Shown here: positions 30,168-38,627 of the stretch, one piece after another
Layout of the letters: every line of letters starts with the position of its first letter
Position numbering within the stretch: the stretch's first letter is position 1
Assembly: GCA_965219875.1 (NCBI GenBank)
Contig: CBDCOW010000005.1
Coordinates: forward strand, 372,001-436,000
DNA: 64,000 bases
Reading direction: 5' to 3'
From: DAOUKH01 sp965219875
GTDB taxonomy: Bacteria; Chloroflexota; Dehalococcoidia; SHYB01
Notes under the pieces: generated by a model
What the model saw: only the letters and a program-made list of their open reading frames with translations
What the model was told of the DNA's origin: nothing
Databases searched by the model: none
Made by a program: the position numbers and the translations under genes

Positions 30168-31115
30168 ATGCCGCCGACCATCCCCTCCGAAGAAGAGGTC
30201 CTCGGCTACTTCGAGTCGTGCAGCAACTGGGGCCGGTGGGGCGACGACGACGAACGCGGCGCGGTCAACCACATCACCCCCGAGACGCGCAAACGCGCCG
30301 CGGCGCTGGTGCGTGAAGGCCTCACCGTCAGCTGCGGCCGTCCGCTCTCCAAGGTTATGGAACCCGACGTCACCAACCCGCTCGTCCATTTCATGACCAG
30401 CACCGGCGAAGCGTGGGCCGGGGGCGCCGGCGAGCCCGGCGCGATGCAGATGTCGAGCGACTTCATCGGTCTCGCCTTCCACGGCCTCACCGTCACCCAC
30501 GTCGACAGCCTCGCCCACTTCTTTTGGAACGGGCGCATGTACAACGGCCTCCCCTCCGACGCGGTCACCACGCGCGAGGGGGCCACGAAGCAGTCGATCG
30601 ACGTCCTGAAGGACGGCGTGGTGAGCCGCGGCGTCCTGCTCGATATCTCGCGCCTTCGCGGCGTCGACTGGCTCGAGCCCGGGGCGTTCGTCTTCCCCGA
30701 AGACCTCGAGGCGGCGGAGCGCGCTCAGGGCGTCGAGGTCGGCCCCGGCGACATCCTCCTGACGCGCGTGGGCTGCCTGCGCCAACGCAACGAGCAGGGG
30801 CCGACCGCGGGGCACTTCCAGAGACGCGCCGGCCTCCACGCCGCCTGCCTGCCCTGGCTCCACGAGCGCGGCGTCGCCATGTTGGGCTCGGACAGCACCC
30901 AGGACGCCTGCCCCGGCGGCTACCAAAAGGTGCCCATGCCCATCCACCAGGTCGGCATCGTGGCCATCGGACTGTGGCTCATCGACAACGCCGACCTGGA
31001 AACCCTGTCGGAGACCTGCGCGCGACTGGGGCGCTACGAGTTCATGATGAGCGTAAGCCCGCTGCGCGTCCCCAACGGCACCGGCTCGCCGGTGAACCCC
31101 ACGGCGATCTTCTAG
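30168..31115 (+). CDS. Cyclase-family (kynurenine-formamidase-like) metal hydrolase
   Basis: A 315-residue protein of the cyclase family. The metal-binding signature is FHGLTVTHVDSLAHFFW, matching the family's HxxTHxDxPxH with Ser/Leu/Ala in place of some neighbours. AGGAG lies seven bases before the ATG. Before the IS arrived, it lay about 50 bases downstream of the LLM oxidoreductase and was probably cotranscribed; the two could act in one degradative route. Known members hydrolyse N-formylkynurenine or cyclic amides/lactones; the substrate here is unknown. Confidence 0.85.
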   Translation: MPPTIPSEEEVLGYFESCSNWGRWGDDDERGAVNHITPETRKRAAALVREGLTVSCGRPLSKVMEPDVTNPLVHFMTSTGEAWAGGAGEPGAMQMSSDFIGLAFHGLTVTHVDSLAHFFWNGRMYNGLPSDAVTTREGATKQSIDVLKDGVVSRGVLLDISRLRGVDWLEPGAFVFPEDLEAAERAQGVEVGPGDILLTRVGCLRQRNEQGPTAGHFQRRAGLHAACLPWLHERGVAMLGSDSTQDACPGGYQKVPMPIHQVGIVAIGLWLIDNADLETLSETCARLGRYEFMMSVSPLRVPNGTGSPVNPTAIF

Positions 31116-31154
31116 CCGCGTCGACTACTTCCTGACGATGGGTGGGAAGCAGAC

Positions 31155-32138
31155 ATGCTAGCGAGAGCCATGCTTGTCGCCGCAACCGTGATTCCAGTAT
31201 TGGTGCTGGCGTCGGTCGCGTGCGGACCAAAGCCTCCAGGCATGCCCCTCCTGGACGCAATAGACCAGGACAACGCGAACGTTGTGCGGGAGCACATGGA
31301 GTTCGGCACGGACCCGAACGAGACGTTCATTCCGCCGGGAATCCCTTTCGCCGGGGCATCGGCCCTGCACCTGGCAGTCCTGAAGAACAACCGGGAGATC
31401 GCGCAGATCCTCCTGGACAACGGCGCCGACATCGATATACGGGCACGGGATAAGTTCGGGGGACCGCCTCTTGAGTGGGCGGTATTCTTCGGCATCAAGG
31501 ACATGGGCGTGTTTCTCGTCGAAGCGGGGGCCGATGTGAATGGCAAGAACGCCATCGGCACGACGCCCCTGGACGCCGCCTACGCCGACAACTCCTTTGC
31601 CTCCGGGGATGACCTCGACGCGCTCAACGAGAACCGGGCCTTCCTCAGGGACTACCTGAGGGCGAGAGGCGGCAAGTCCGGCCTACCTCCCATCTCCTTG
31701 CTGGAAGCCATAGACCAGGACGATGCGGAGGTGGTGCGGGAGCACATGGAGTCCGGCACCGACCCGAACGAGGCGTTCGTTCCGCCGGAATTCCCCTTCG
31801 CCGGGGCGTCGGCCCTGCACGTGGCGGTCCTGAAGAACAACCGGGAGATGGTGAGCATTCTCTTGGACAACGGCGCGGACATCGATATTCGGGCACGGGA
31901 TCAGTTCAAGGGCTCGCCTCTTGAGTGGGCGGTCTTCTTCGGCATCAAGGACATGGGCGTGTTCCTCGTCGAGTCGGGAGCCGACGTGAATGCAAAGAAC
32001 GCGCTCGGAACGACGCCCATCGACGCAGTCGACGCCGATAACTCCTTTGTCGCCAAGGAGGACTTGGCCGAATTCAACGAGAACCGGGCCTTCCTCAAGG
32101 AGTACCTGAGCGCGCGGGGCGGCGAGTCGGGCCAATAG
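31155..32138 (+). CDS. Ankyrin-repeat lipoprotein with internal duplication
   Basis: A 327-residue protein: signal segment with a weak lipobox (ASVACGP), then two near-identical halves of 150 residues. Each half has ankyrin-type repeats, seen as FAGASALHLAVLKNNREI, ILLDNGADIDIRARD, PLEWAVFFGIKDMGVFLVE and AGADVNGKNAIGTTPLDAA, and a 35-residue tail containing NENRAFL. The halves differ at only a minority of residues. Ankyrin repeats mediate protein binding; the extracytoplasmic location is inferred from the signal peptide. No partner gene is evident. Confidence 0.87.
   Translation: MLARAMLVAATVIPVLVLASVACGPKPPGMPLLDAIDQDNANVVREHMEFGTDPNETFIPPGIPFAGASALHLAVLKNNREIAQILLDNGADIDIRARDKFGGPPLEWAVFFGIKDMGVFLVEAGADVNGKNAIGTTPLDAAYADNSFASGDDLDALNENRAFLRDYLRARGGKSGLPPISLLEAIDQDDAEVVREHMESGTDPNEAFVPPEFPFAGASALHVAVLKNNREMVSILLDNGADIDIRARDQFKGSPLEWAVFFGIKDMGVFLVESGADVNAKNALGTTPIDAVDADNSFVAKEDLAEFNENRAFLKEYLSARGGESGQ
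31251..32135 (+). repeat. 450-bp tandem duplication inside the ankyrin gene
   Basis: The segment starting at 31251 is repeated starting at 31701, offset exactly 450 bases (150 codons). The copies are highly similar at DNA level, for example the run ATCAAGGACATGGGCGTG in both. The in-frame length keeps the gene open. Confidence 0.9.
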
Positions 32139-32174
32139 CATCCGAGGCCGGCACCGCACAAGACACATACAGCT

Positions 32175-33425
32175 ATGAGCTCGACAGGCGGGGCCGAGGT
32201 TCAACGATACCACGGGCTCGACGGTCTTCGAGGATTCGCGATGCTGCTGGGCATCGCCCTGCACGCGTCGCTGCCCTATTTCTCCCGCATGGCCGGGTTC
32301 GAGTTCGTTTGGCCCTCCGACGATGACCAGTCCGTCTTGCTGTTTCTGGTCTTCGACTTCATCCACACCTGGCGGATGCCGACGTTCTTCCTGCTGGCGG
32401 GGTTCTTCGCCCACCTGGTGTTGGACCGTCGCGCCACGTCCGTCTTCGTGCTCGATCGTGTGAAGCGAATCGCGCTGCCGCTGGTGCTGTTCGGGGCGGT
32501 GATGGCGGTCATCGTTCCGCCGATCTGGGTCTATGGATGGTACGGCGTCCTATCTCTGGAGATATTCCAGGATGTACTGAAGGAGCGGCAGGACCTCGAC
32601 TCCAGCGGCGATCTCGTCGCTCATCTGTGGTTCCTCTACTACCTGCTGCTGATGTACGCCGCGCTGATAGCTTTCCGGTTCCTGGGAGGGCTCTGGCAGG
32701 CACGGGCAATCGTCCCTCGATCAGGCCGGCTTCCACTTGGCAGGTACCTGGGCAACGCCGTCTACGCGCGCCTACCGCTGCTGCTGATCGTGGGAGCGGT
32801 GCTCCTAATCCTTCTCCGGGCCGGCGACGAGTCGAAGCCCATCTGGCCGTTGAACGGGCCGGATGTGCTGTACGGCGCGCTCTTCTTCTTCTACGGCTAC
32901 GGGCTCTACGCTCGGCGGGAGCTCATCGACCGGCTAAGGGAACCCGGAACGTTGGCCGCGCTGTGGGCCGCCGCGGCGGTGGTGTTCTTCGTTCACCTCG
33001 CGCTCCTCGGGGCGATAGACGAGACCACGAAGTCGGGCGGAGCCGCCGAGTCGCTCGAGGCTCTGAACCTTGCCGGCGCCATCTTCTACGGAGCATCGGC
33101 GGTCTTGCTCACCCTCGGGTTCGTCGGGCTCTTCGAGCGGCTTCTCAGGGCACCCCGAGCGTGGGTCCGCTGGCTCGCGGACTCGTCGTACTGGATCTAC
33201 ATCATGCATCTGCCGGTGGTGACGTTCCTGACCTTCTACCTCGCCCACCTCGACCGGCAGGGTTGGCTGAAGTACCTGACGGGCTTCAGTTGGAGCGCGG
33301 AGCTGAAGTTCCTCGTAGCCTGCGTCGCGACCGGAGCCCTGGGTGTCGTGACGTACCGCTACCTGGTGCGGTACACCCCGCTCGGCACCCTGCTGAACGG
33401 GAAGCGGACGAAGACGTCGTCTTGA
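32175..33425 (+). CDS. Acyltransferase-3 family membrane protein
   Basis: A 416-residue integral membrane protein with about ten hydrophobic segments. The N-terminus RYHGLDGLRGFAMLLGIALH has the family's LDGLRG-type motif and the conserved His (IALHASLPYF). The last segments contain RWLADSSYWIYIMHLPVV, also typical. Such proteins O-acylate or succinylate surface glycans or glucans. The downstream VapC gene is convergent, six bases away. The acceptor is unknown. Confidence 0.88.
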   Translation: MSSTGGAEVQRYHGLDGLRGFAMLLGIALHASLPYFSRMAGFEFVWPSDDDQSVLLFLVFDFIHTWRMPTFFLLAGFFAHLVLDRRATSVFVLDRVKRIALPLVLFGAVMAVIVPPIWVYGWYGVLSLEIFQDVLKERQDLDSSGDLVAHLWFLYYLLLMYAALIAFRFLGGLWQARAIVPRSGRLPLGRYLGNAVYARLPLLLIVGAVLLILLRAGDESKPIWPLNGPDVLYGALFFFYGYGLYARRELIDRLREPGTLAALWAAAAVVFFVHLALLGAIDETTKSGGAAESLEALNLAGAIFYGASAVLLTLGFVGLFERLLRAPRAWVRWLADSSYWIYIMHLPVVTFLTFYLAHLDRQGWLKYLTGFSWSAELKFLVACVATGALGVVTYRYLVRYTPLGTLLNGKRTKTSS

Positions 33426-33431
33426 CCTGCC

Positions 33432-33836
33432 CTACTCGAAAGGATTGAGCACGGGGACTCCGGTCGGCTGGAAATGGCGGGCGTTGCGGGTGACGACAGT
33501 CAGCCCGTGCTCCAATGCAGTGGCGGCGATGAGCAGGTCCGCCCCATCGTGCCCGAGGGTCGCAGACCATCGTCCCCACCGGCGTCCGGTGGCGGCATCC
33601 ACGGGCAGAATTCTGTCTCCGTACCAGGCCAACACCCGGTCCAGCCAGAGGGCCAGTTCTTGGGCGAAAGCTGGGTCGTACCTCTGCTGCTGCGTGATGC
33701 CTCGCTCTATCTCTCCCACCGTGACAACGCTCAGATACAGATCCGCAGTCCGCTGTTTCTCCAACCAACGGACTGCCTCGGGATTCCGTTCACGCCTGCG
33801 AAGCGTCGACAATACATCGGTGTCGAGCAGAAACAT
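33432..33836 (-). CDS. vapC: PIN-domain ribonuclease toxin (VapC/FitB-like)
   Basis: A 134-residue PIN-domain protein. Acidic residues expected for Mg-dependent RNA cleavage are visible: Asp in FLLDTDVLST, Glu in VTVGEIERG, Asp in HDGADLLIAATA and the late TRNARHF. It follows a Phd/YefM antitoxin gene with a one-base overlap (TGATG); a GTG one codon earlier would overlap by four. This is a typical type II toxin-antitoxin pair with antitoxin first. Confidence 0.9.
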   Translation of the reverse strand: MFLLDTDVLSTLRRRERNPEAVRWLEKQRTADLYLSVVTVGEIERGITQQQRYDPAFAQELALWLDRVLAWYGDRILPVDAATGRRWGRWSATLGHDGADLLIAATALEHGLTVVTRNARHFQPTGVPVLNPFE

Positions 33837-34090
33837 CACAGGTCCAACGGCCGGGTGGGAAGGGACAGGCGCTCGAATTCCTGATCGTCCTGCGGGATTT
33901 GAAGGAGCAGCTCACCCAGACTTGGAGCGTCGGCCATCTCCAAGCGGCAGAGGCGCTCGTATTCCTCCGTAGCAAGCACGACCACCGCAGGCTGTCCGTG
34001 CCTAGTAACTCTTTGCGGCTCACCCGCCAGCGCGGCGTTGACCAGTGCACTGAACTTGTTCTTCGCATCCTGTAGAGGCCATTCCGACAT
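33836..34090 (-). CDS. Phd/YefM-type antitoxin
   Basis: An 84-residue antitoxin. The DNA-binding fold shows WPLQDAKNKFSALVNAAL, QRVTRHGQPAVVVLATEEYERL; the acidic C-terminal tail (QIPQDDQEFERLSLP) is the part expected to wrap the toxin. Pairing Phd/YefM with a PIN toxin is common. It is probably autoregulated through the promoter region at 34100-34170. Confidence 0.9.
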   Translation of the reverse strand: MSEWPLQDAKNKFSALVNAALAGEPQRVTRHGQPAVVVLATEEYERLCRLEMADAPSLGELLLQIPQDDQEFERLSLPTRPLDL

Positions 34091-34119
34091 AGCAAACTCC
34101 GGCTAGACTACCTGGCTAG

Positions 34120-34125
34120 ATTATA
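34120..34125 (-). promoter_or_regulatory. Perfect -10 element of the Phd/VapC operon
   Basis: On the minus strand this is TATAAT, about 30 bases before the antitoxin ATG, with CCGGAG as ribosome binding site between. The -35 is poor. A GGCTAGA direct repeat (13-base period) lies between -10 and start and may be the antitoxin-binding site. Confidence 0.5.
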
Positions 34126-34283
34126 CATCAGCTTGCGGCTGACTATCAGGCTGCCTGCAAGACGGCGTGAGATAAGAGCAGGCACTTAAGTGCGCCCTTG
34201 CGGACTTGCGCGTGTGGGGCGCACTATCCCTCTATGGGCGTTCAACCTGCGCCGCGCATGCCTTGGAGCCAACGGAGGTGCAA

Positions 34284-34805
34284 TTGAAGGAAGACCCTCA
34301 ACGGCCAATTACCGTCGTCTCAACCAAGTACGACGGAACAACCCGAGAGAGCTACGCTGGCCAACTTCTTGAGCTCGTAGGCCCCGTGATACGTATACAG
34401 GTTACTGCCGGAAGCCCCGTCTACCGAGGAACTGACCGGCCGGCAGTGGCCGCTGTCGACGCCATCGAACTGTACTTCAGGGATCGTTGGTACAACGTGT
34501 TGCACTTCCTGGAGCACGGCACTCACCGGTATCTGTGGTATGCAAACATTGCCATGCCCGCCAGGTTTGACGGGGACACGCTCAACTGGACAGACCTAGA
34601 TATTGACGATTGCTGCCACTTGGACGGTTCGGTCCAAACGCTTGACCATGACGAGTTTCAAGAGAATCGTTTCAAGCTGAGCTACCCCGATGAGATAGTG
34701 GAACGAGCACTAGCTGCTCATGCTGAGGTGGTTCAACTCGGCGCGGCCGGTGCCTTCCCCTTCGACCGCATGACTCAGCTAGGACATTGGGTGGATCTAG
34801 CTTGA
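34284..34805 (+). CDS. DUF402-family protein
   Basis: About 173 residues. The DUF402 pattern is clear: RWYNVLHFLEHGTHRYLWYAN, then FDGDTLNWTDLDIDDCCHLDG and QTLDHDEFQENR, with acidic residues that bind metal in characterised members (nucleoside tri/diphosphatases, FomD). Start choice is uncertain: TTG at 34284 has GGAGG five bases upstream; GTG at 34278 and TTG at 34206 are alternatives. Base composition is noticeably lower in GC than its neighbours, and it sits beside a toxin-antitoxin pair, so recent acquisition is possible. Confidence 0.75.
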   Translation: MKEDPQRPITVVSTKYDGTTRESYAGQLLELVGPVIRIQVTAGSPVYRGTDRPAVAAVDAIELYFRDRWYNVLHFLEHGTHRYLWYANIAMPARFDGDTLNWTDLDIDDCCHLDGSVQTLDHDEFQENRFKLSYPDEIVERALAAHAEVVQLGAAGAFPFDRMTQLGHWVDLA

Positions 34806-34823
34806 TTGCCGCTTCTGGCCCAC

Positions 34824-35207
34824 CTACACGGGCTTGAACTTGATGATGACGTGGCCGCCGGCGTTGGCCGCCGACGCGGTGCGGGCCATGCGCTCGGCGT
34901 GGTCGGCGCCGTACTTCTTCTCCAGCAGCGGGACCATCTGCGACACCCACTCGTCGCCTTCCATGACGTCGGCCTGCATCGGGAGGCGGTCCTCGCTGTC
35001 GGGCGCGCCGATGGCCACCATCACCCGGTTGCTCGCCCGCACGTCCCACACCTCGGATGAGGAGTCGGCGGCGAGGGAGTAGAGGCGCTCGCCGTCGTGG
35101 ACGAACCATAGGGGGAAGGTCGCGGTCCGGCCCGCCGGACGCTGCGTCGTCATGAACAGCTCGGCGGCCGACTGTGTCCGGTCGGCAAGCTCGGCAAGCG
35201 TCGGCAT
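34824..35207 (-). CDS. PPOX-fold (pyridoxamine-phosphate-oxidase-like) protein
   Basis: A 127-residue protein with the split-barrel pattern of F420/FMN-binding small oxidoreductases: FMTTQRPAGRTATFPLWFVHDG, LYSLAADSSSEVWDVRASN and VMVAIGAPDSE. The N-terminal ATG at 35207 has GAAGGTGG upstream; the longer open frame is not supported. It may be an F420- or flavin-dependent reductase, or a non-catalytic flavin binder. Divergent from the AhpD-like gene. Confidence 0.7.
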   Translation of the reverse strand: MPTLAELADRTQSAAELFMTTQRPAGRTATFPLWFVHDGERLYSLAADSSSEVWDVRASNRVMVAIGAPDSEDRLPMQADVMEGDEWVSQMVPLLEKKYGADHAERMARTASAANAGGHVIIKFKPV

Positions 35208-35529
35208 GGCTGCACCACCTTCGAGGGGAAATCGGCGGTGAGTATACACGACGGGGCGGAGCGGCCCGAAATTGTGCGAGGGGCGGCCCGTTCCGGCAAC
35301 CACCCCTCGGCTTCGTTATCGTTGCGTGCCCGACGGCCCGCTGCTGTTCCGCTGTGCACACACCATGCTAGACGCTGCCGCAGGGGCGTGCGTGACGCCG
35401 CGATTACATTTCTGTTTCACCGGCGTTTAAGCCCTGTTTCGCCGATGTTACGGACGGCGGGGCACTCCGGCGCTTGACACGCTTTCGCGCTTCGCGGATA
35501 GTTTGCCCCACCTTCATAAGGAGGCCGCC
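35208..35529 (+). promoter_or_regulatory. Divergent intergenic region with promoter of the AhpD-like gene
   Basis: TTGACA at 35474-35479 and GATAGT at 35497-35502 are spaced by 17 bases, followed by AAGGAGG at 35518-35524 and ATG at 35530. This is one of the clearest promoter/RBS sets in the window. The rest of the 322-base gap shows nothing else. Confidence 0.65.
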
Positions 35530-36210
35530 ATGACGCAGACTCCGACCCAGGCCCTGCCGCGCTTCACCTCCCGCATCGACCACTCCGCCCTGCCCGCCCC
35601 GATCAGCCAGGCCTTCCTCGGCCTGATCCAATCGATCTGGGACCATGGACAGCTCGACGGGCAGCTCCGCGAGATGATCCGGGTACGGTCCGCCTATCTC
35701 GCCAACTGCCGCCAGTGAAAGATCACCCGCACTGCTGAGGGTCAGCAGGCAGGACTCACCAACGCCAAGATCGCTAAGGTCGTCGATTTCGAGAACTCGG
35801 ACCTCTCCGAGCGGGAGAAGATGGGCCTTCGCTACGCCGACTTCGTCAAGTACAACCCCCAGGGCGTCACCGACGAGTTCATGAAGGAGCTCCAGGAGCA
35901 CTTCTCCGACGCGGAGATCTGCGAGATCGGCTACATCCTCTTGGCCTACGGGGGCGCGCACAATTTCCTATCCTCGATCGGCGAGGATGTCATCGACGAA
36001 AACGGCAACAGCCTCGTGCGCGACGACGGGATCTTCGGGAAGGAAGGCTTCCCCCTCGTCTTCAACACCCACCAGGCGCAGACGGTCTACCAGGACGAGC
36101 AACACCGCAGCCTCGATGCGGCGCTGCCCGAGACGCCGTTCCTCACCGATGCTCCGGCGCCGGCGGTGCAGCCCGACCGCCCCAGCAGCCACAACAGCGA
36201 GGTCCGCTAG
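35530..36210 (+). CDS. AhpD-like / carboxymuconolactone-decarboxylase-family protein, probable selenoprotein (in-frame TGA at codon 63)
   Basis: Read through one TGA at 35716-35718, this is a 226-residue CMD/AhpD-fold protein. The TGA falls in LREMIRVRSAYLANCRQ-U-KITRTAEGQ, so Cys60 and position 63 form C-x-x-U exactly where the family has its redox C-x-x-C. Family sequence continues without shift after the TGA (LSEREKMGLRYADF, HFSDAEICEIGYIL, GAHNFLSSIGED). A 7-bp hairpin with a GGG loop begins 13 bases after the TGA, matching bacterial SECIS rules. The promoter and AAGGAGG site are strong. The alternative is a TGC-to-TGA nonsense mutation or sequencing error. Role: thiol/selenol peroxidase or disulfide reductase (inference). 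Confidence 0.8.
35716..35718 (+). other. In-frame TGA, predicted selenocysteine codon
   Basis: The codon replaces the second Cys of the family's C-x-x-C. Both flanks stay in frame, with 62 codons before and 163 sense codons after. Confidence 0.75.
35732..35748 (+). promoter_or_regulatory. Candidate bacterial SECIS hairpin
   Basis: CTGCTGA (35732-35738) pairs perfectly with TCAGCAG (35742-35748) around a GGG loop. The loop starts 21 bases after the TGA. Bacterial SECIS elements have a small apical loop with G in its first two positions, 16-37 bases after UGA; this one fits. Confidence 0.7.
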
Positions 36211-36222
36211 ACGCCCAGCGCC

Positions 36223-36696
36223 TTGACCAGCGCCCCGTTCTTCGTCAACCAGCTCTTCTTCCTCACGGCGGTCGGGGTCTGGGCGGGCGCCATCGTCGTC
36301 CTCTCGGCGGCGGCTCCCGTGGTCTTCAAGATCGAAGACTCGCGGGACCGCGCCGCTGCGCTCGTGGGGGCACTGCTGGCCACGGTCAACCGGCTCAAGC
36401 TCCTCTGCGCCGCGGTTATCGCCGCGACCGTCATCGTCGAGTACCTGCTGTGGCGCGACGGCGTGAGCGGGCGGCTCGCGGCGCGGTACGGCCTTCTGGG
36501 CGGTATCGGAGCCATGGCGGCAATCTCCGCGTGGATCACGACCCCGGTGCTGCGCTCGCTCGGCGAGCGCGTCGGCTCGTTCGACCGCGCCGAGCGGTCC
36601 GCGGCGCGGCGGCGGTTCGGGGACGTCCACACCGTCAACTCGACGGTGACCGCCGTCGAGCTTTTTGCCGTCGTCGCCGTCTTCTACACCGTCTGA
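36223..36696 (+). CDS. DUF4149/TMEM205-like membrane protein
   Basis: A 157-residue protein with four predicted membrane segments (around residues 8-30, 50-72, 85-105 and 138-156). The pattern of a GVWAGAIVVLSAAAPVVF first helix, a central ATVNRLKLL and a late FGDVHTVNSTVTAVELF fits the DUF4149 group. The only possible start is TTG at 36223, because the AhpD-like stop is in the same frame 12 bases upstream. Probably cotranscribed with the AhpD-like gene. Function unknown. Confidence 0.65.
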   Translation: MTSAPFFVNQLFFLTAVGVWAGAIVVLSAAAPVVFKIEDSRDRAAALVGALLATVNRLKLLCAAVIAATVIVEYLLWRDGVSGRLAARYGLLGGIGAMAAISAWITTPVLRSLGERVGSFDRAERSAARRRFGDVHTVNSTVTAVELFAVVAVFYTV

Positions 36697-36709
36697 CGGG
36701 GACGGCGGT

Positions 36710-37291
36710 TCAGGCGAAGTCCGCTTCCAGGCTGGCGCGCGTTTCGGGGTCGATCTTGGCACGCCGCTTGTAGTTGGGATGGTCGACGCAGAGGTAGGCG
36801 GTGTCCTCGCCGGAGCGGAAGCGCCGCGCCTGCGCACCGCTGAAGGGGAAGCGCACGAAGTGGACCGCGCTGATCTTCTCCTCGTTGCTGCGGCCCTCCT
36901 CGAACACGGCGTAGACCCGCTCGCCGCCGAACTGGAGCGAGACGCGCTCCGGCTCGTCGAGGCCCATCAGCCGGTCTAGGACGGGCTTGATGCGGCGCTG
37001 GTCGGTGATCTCGATGAGCAGCGTGGCGCTCAGCTCGTTCTCGTCGGGGATGAGCGTGTTGTAGACCTCGATCTCGTCCGCGATCCCCTCCTCGTGGACG
37101 ATGCGCTCGGCGCGCATCATCTCCTGGATCTGGAAGATCATCGTGTCGCGGTTCTCGAACACGAAGGTGAGGTCGCGGCCCACGCCGACGCGCCGCCGCT
37201 TCTTGAGCTCGATGATCCGGCGGCGGAAGTCGTCGCGCGCCTTCTCGTACTCGATGATGTCCCGGACGTCGGCGCGTTCGATCTTGCGCAT
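36710..37291 (-). CDS. DUF3501-family protein
   Basis: A 193-residue soluble protein. It opens MRKIERADVRDIIEYEKARDDFRR and contains GRDLTFVFENRDTMIFQIQEM, the recognisable core of DUF3501. It is three bases downstream of the Fe-S oxidoreductase gene; rubrerythrin, Fe-S oxidoreductase and DUF3501 in this order is a recurring gene set, thought to serve peroxide or oxidative-stress handling. The biochemical role is unknown. Confidence 0.85.
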   Translation of the reverse strand: MRKIERADVRDIIEYEKARDDFRRRIIELKKRRRVGVGRDLTFVFENRDTMIFQIQEMMRAERIVHEEGIADEIEVYNTLIPDENELSATLLIEITDQRRIKPVLDRLMGLDEPERVSLQFGGERVYAVFEEGRSNEEKISAVHFVRFPFSGAQARRFRSGEDTAYLCVDHPNYKRRAKIDPETRASLEADFA

Positions 37292-37294
37292 CGT

Positions 37295-38608
37295 TTAGAT
37301 CCCGTACGCCCGCCTGAGCGCCTGCATCGTGTGCTCCGGGCGGCGTCCCGCTCCCTGATGGATCTGCTCCGCCGCCAACGGGCAATCGGAGACGAAGAGG
37401 TCGGCCTCCGCGTCGTTCATGTCGTCGAAGAGCCGCTTGCCGTAGCGCAGCGACACCTCGTGCGAGTCCTTCTTCATCCCCCACGTGCCGTCGTGGTGCG
37501 AGCACCGGTCGACGACCTCGACCTCCGTGTCCGGCACCAGCCGCATGAGGTCGGCGCCCTTGTTGCCGATGAACTGCATCCGCAGGTGGCACGGGGCGTG
37601 GTAGACGACCTTGCCGAGCTTCGATTGGAAGCCGGTGTCGATCTCGCCGGCGGTCCTCAGCTTCCATAGGTATTCGGAGACGTCGAAGGTGTGCGCGGCG
37701 ACGCGGCGCGTCTCCGCGCCCTCGCGGAGCTGGGGCCAGTCGCGCCGCAGCATCATGCCGCACGACGGCCCCGGCGTGACGATGTCGTAGCCGTCGTCGA
37801 TGGCCCGCAGGAGCTCGGGGAGGTTGGCGTCGATCTTCCGTTGGACGCCGCCCTCGACCCCCGCGTCCATGAAGGGCATGCCGCAGCACTGCTGCTTGGG
37901 GACCATCACCTCGATGTTGTTGTGGGTGAAGACCTCGGCGCACGCGATGGCGGCGTCCGCGCCCCAATAGTTCAGGTAGCACGTGTAGAAGAGGGCCGCC
38001 TTGCGCGTGGGCCTATCGAGCTTGGCGTGGAGCCGCTCCCGGTTCTTCCCGAACCACGAGGCGAAGGTCTGGGAGGAGAAGATCGGCAGCGCCGCCTTGC
38101 GGTGGACGCCCATCGTCTTCTCGGCGGCGAAGCGCAGCGGGGCGATCCGGTTGGCGGCATTCGCCAGCGGCGCCGTCTTCGACCCCATCCCGCCGAGGCG
38201 GTCGGTGTCGGCGAGGAGGCGGTCGGCGAGGCCCACGCCCTCCTTGCGCGCGTTGACGAAGTTGGCGCGGAGGAAGAGGGCCGGCACGTCGAGGTTGTAG
38301 TCGTGCGGCTCGGTGTAGGGGCAGCGGAGGTAGCAGAGCTGGCACTGGTAGCACTGCGCCTCGACGGGGCGCAGCGCCTCGCGGGTGAGGGGCAGGCCGC
38401 CGGCGTCCTCGGCCGCGTCGGTCGCCTCGAAGAGGGTGGGAAAGGCCGGGCAAAAGTTGAAGCACAGCCGACAGCCGTGGCAGACGTCGAACTGGCGCTG
38501 CTGGTCGTCGAGCAAGGCCGACTCGTCCCAGAATTGCGCCGTGTGCACCGCCAGCTTGTTCACGCGCGCCGGACCGTCTTGCGGCGTGTTCGATTCGTTC
38601 GCGGTCAC
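37295..38608 (-). CDS. Fe-S oxidoreductase with two CCG domains (GlpC/HdrD-like)
   Basis: A 437-residue protein. Two [4Fe-4S] ferredoxin motifs lie near residues 43-57 (CHGCRLCFNFCPAF) and 86-97 (CYQCQLCYLRCPY). Two cysteine-rich CCG domains follow, with CYLNYWG, QQCCGMPF and a second set around PCHLRMQFIG and RCSHHDG. Such proteins pass electrons between quinones or thiols and partner enzymes. It lies between rubrerythrin and DUF3501 in one leftward block, so it may be the electron donor for peroxide reduction (inference). Confidence 0.9.
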   Translation of the reverse strand: MTANESNTPQDGPARVNKLAVHTAQFWDESALLDDQQRQFDVCHGCRLCFNFCPAFPTLFEATDAAEDAGGLPLTREALRPVEAQCYQCQLCYLRCPYTEPHDYNLDVPALFLRANFVNARKEGVGLADRLLADTDRLGGMGSKTAPLANAANRIAPLRFAAEKTMGVHRKAALPIFSSQTFASWFGKNRERLHAKLDRPTRKAALFYTCYLNYWGADAAIACAEVFTHNNIEVMVPKQQCCGMPFMDAGVEGGVQRKIDANLPELLRAIDDGYDIVTPGPSCGMMLRRDWPQLREGAETRRVAAHTFDVSEYLWKLRTAGEIDTGFQSKLGKVVYHAPCHLRMQFIGNKGADLMRLVPDTEVEVVDRCSHHDGTWGMKKDSHEVSLRYGKRLFDDMNDAEADLFVSDCPLAAEQIHQGAGRRPEHTMQALRRAYGI

Positions 38609-38627
38609 GCTACCCCCAGGCAGGCAA

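Noticed and set aside
35503..35718. Separate 71-residue gene ending at the TGA, with a second gene starting at 35821
   Set aside because: Family similarity continues in the same frame through the TGA, and no ribosome binding site precedes 35821. One readthrough protein explains both parts.
36208..36225. Fusion of the AhpD-like and DUF4149-like genes by stop readthrough (same frame)
   Set aside because: The stop is TAG with no hairpin or known readthrough context, and the second protein is a complete membrane domain with its own TTG.
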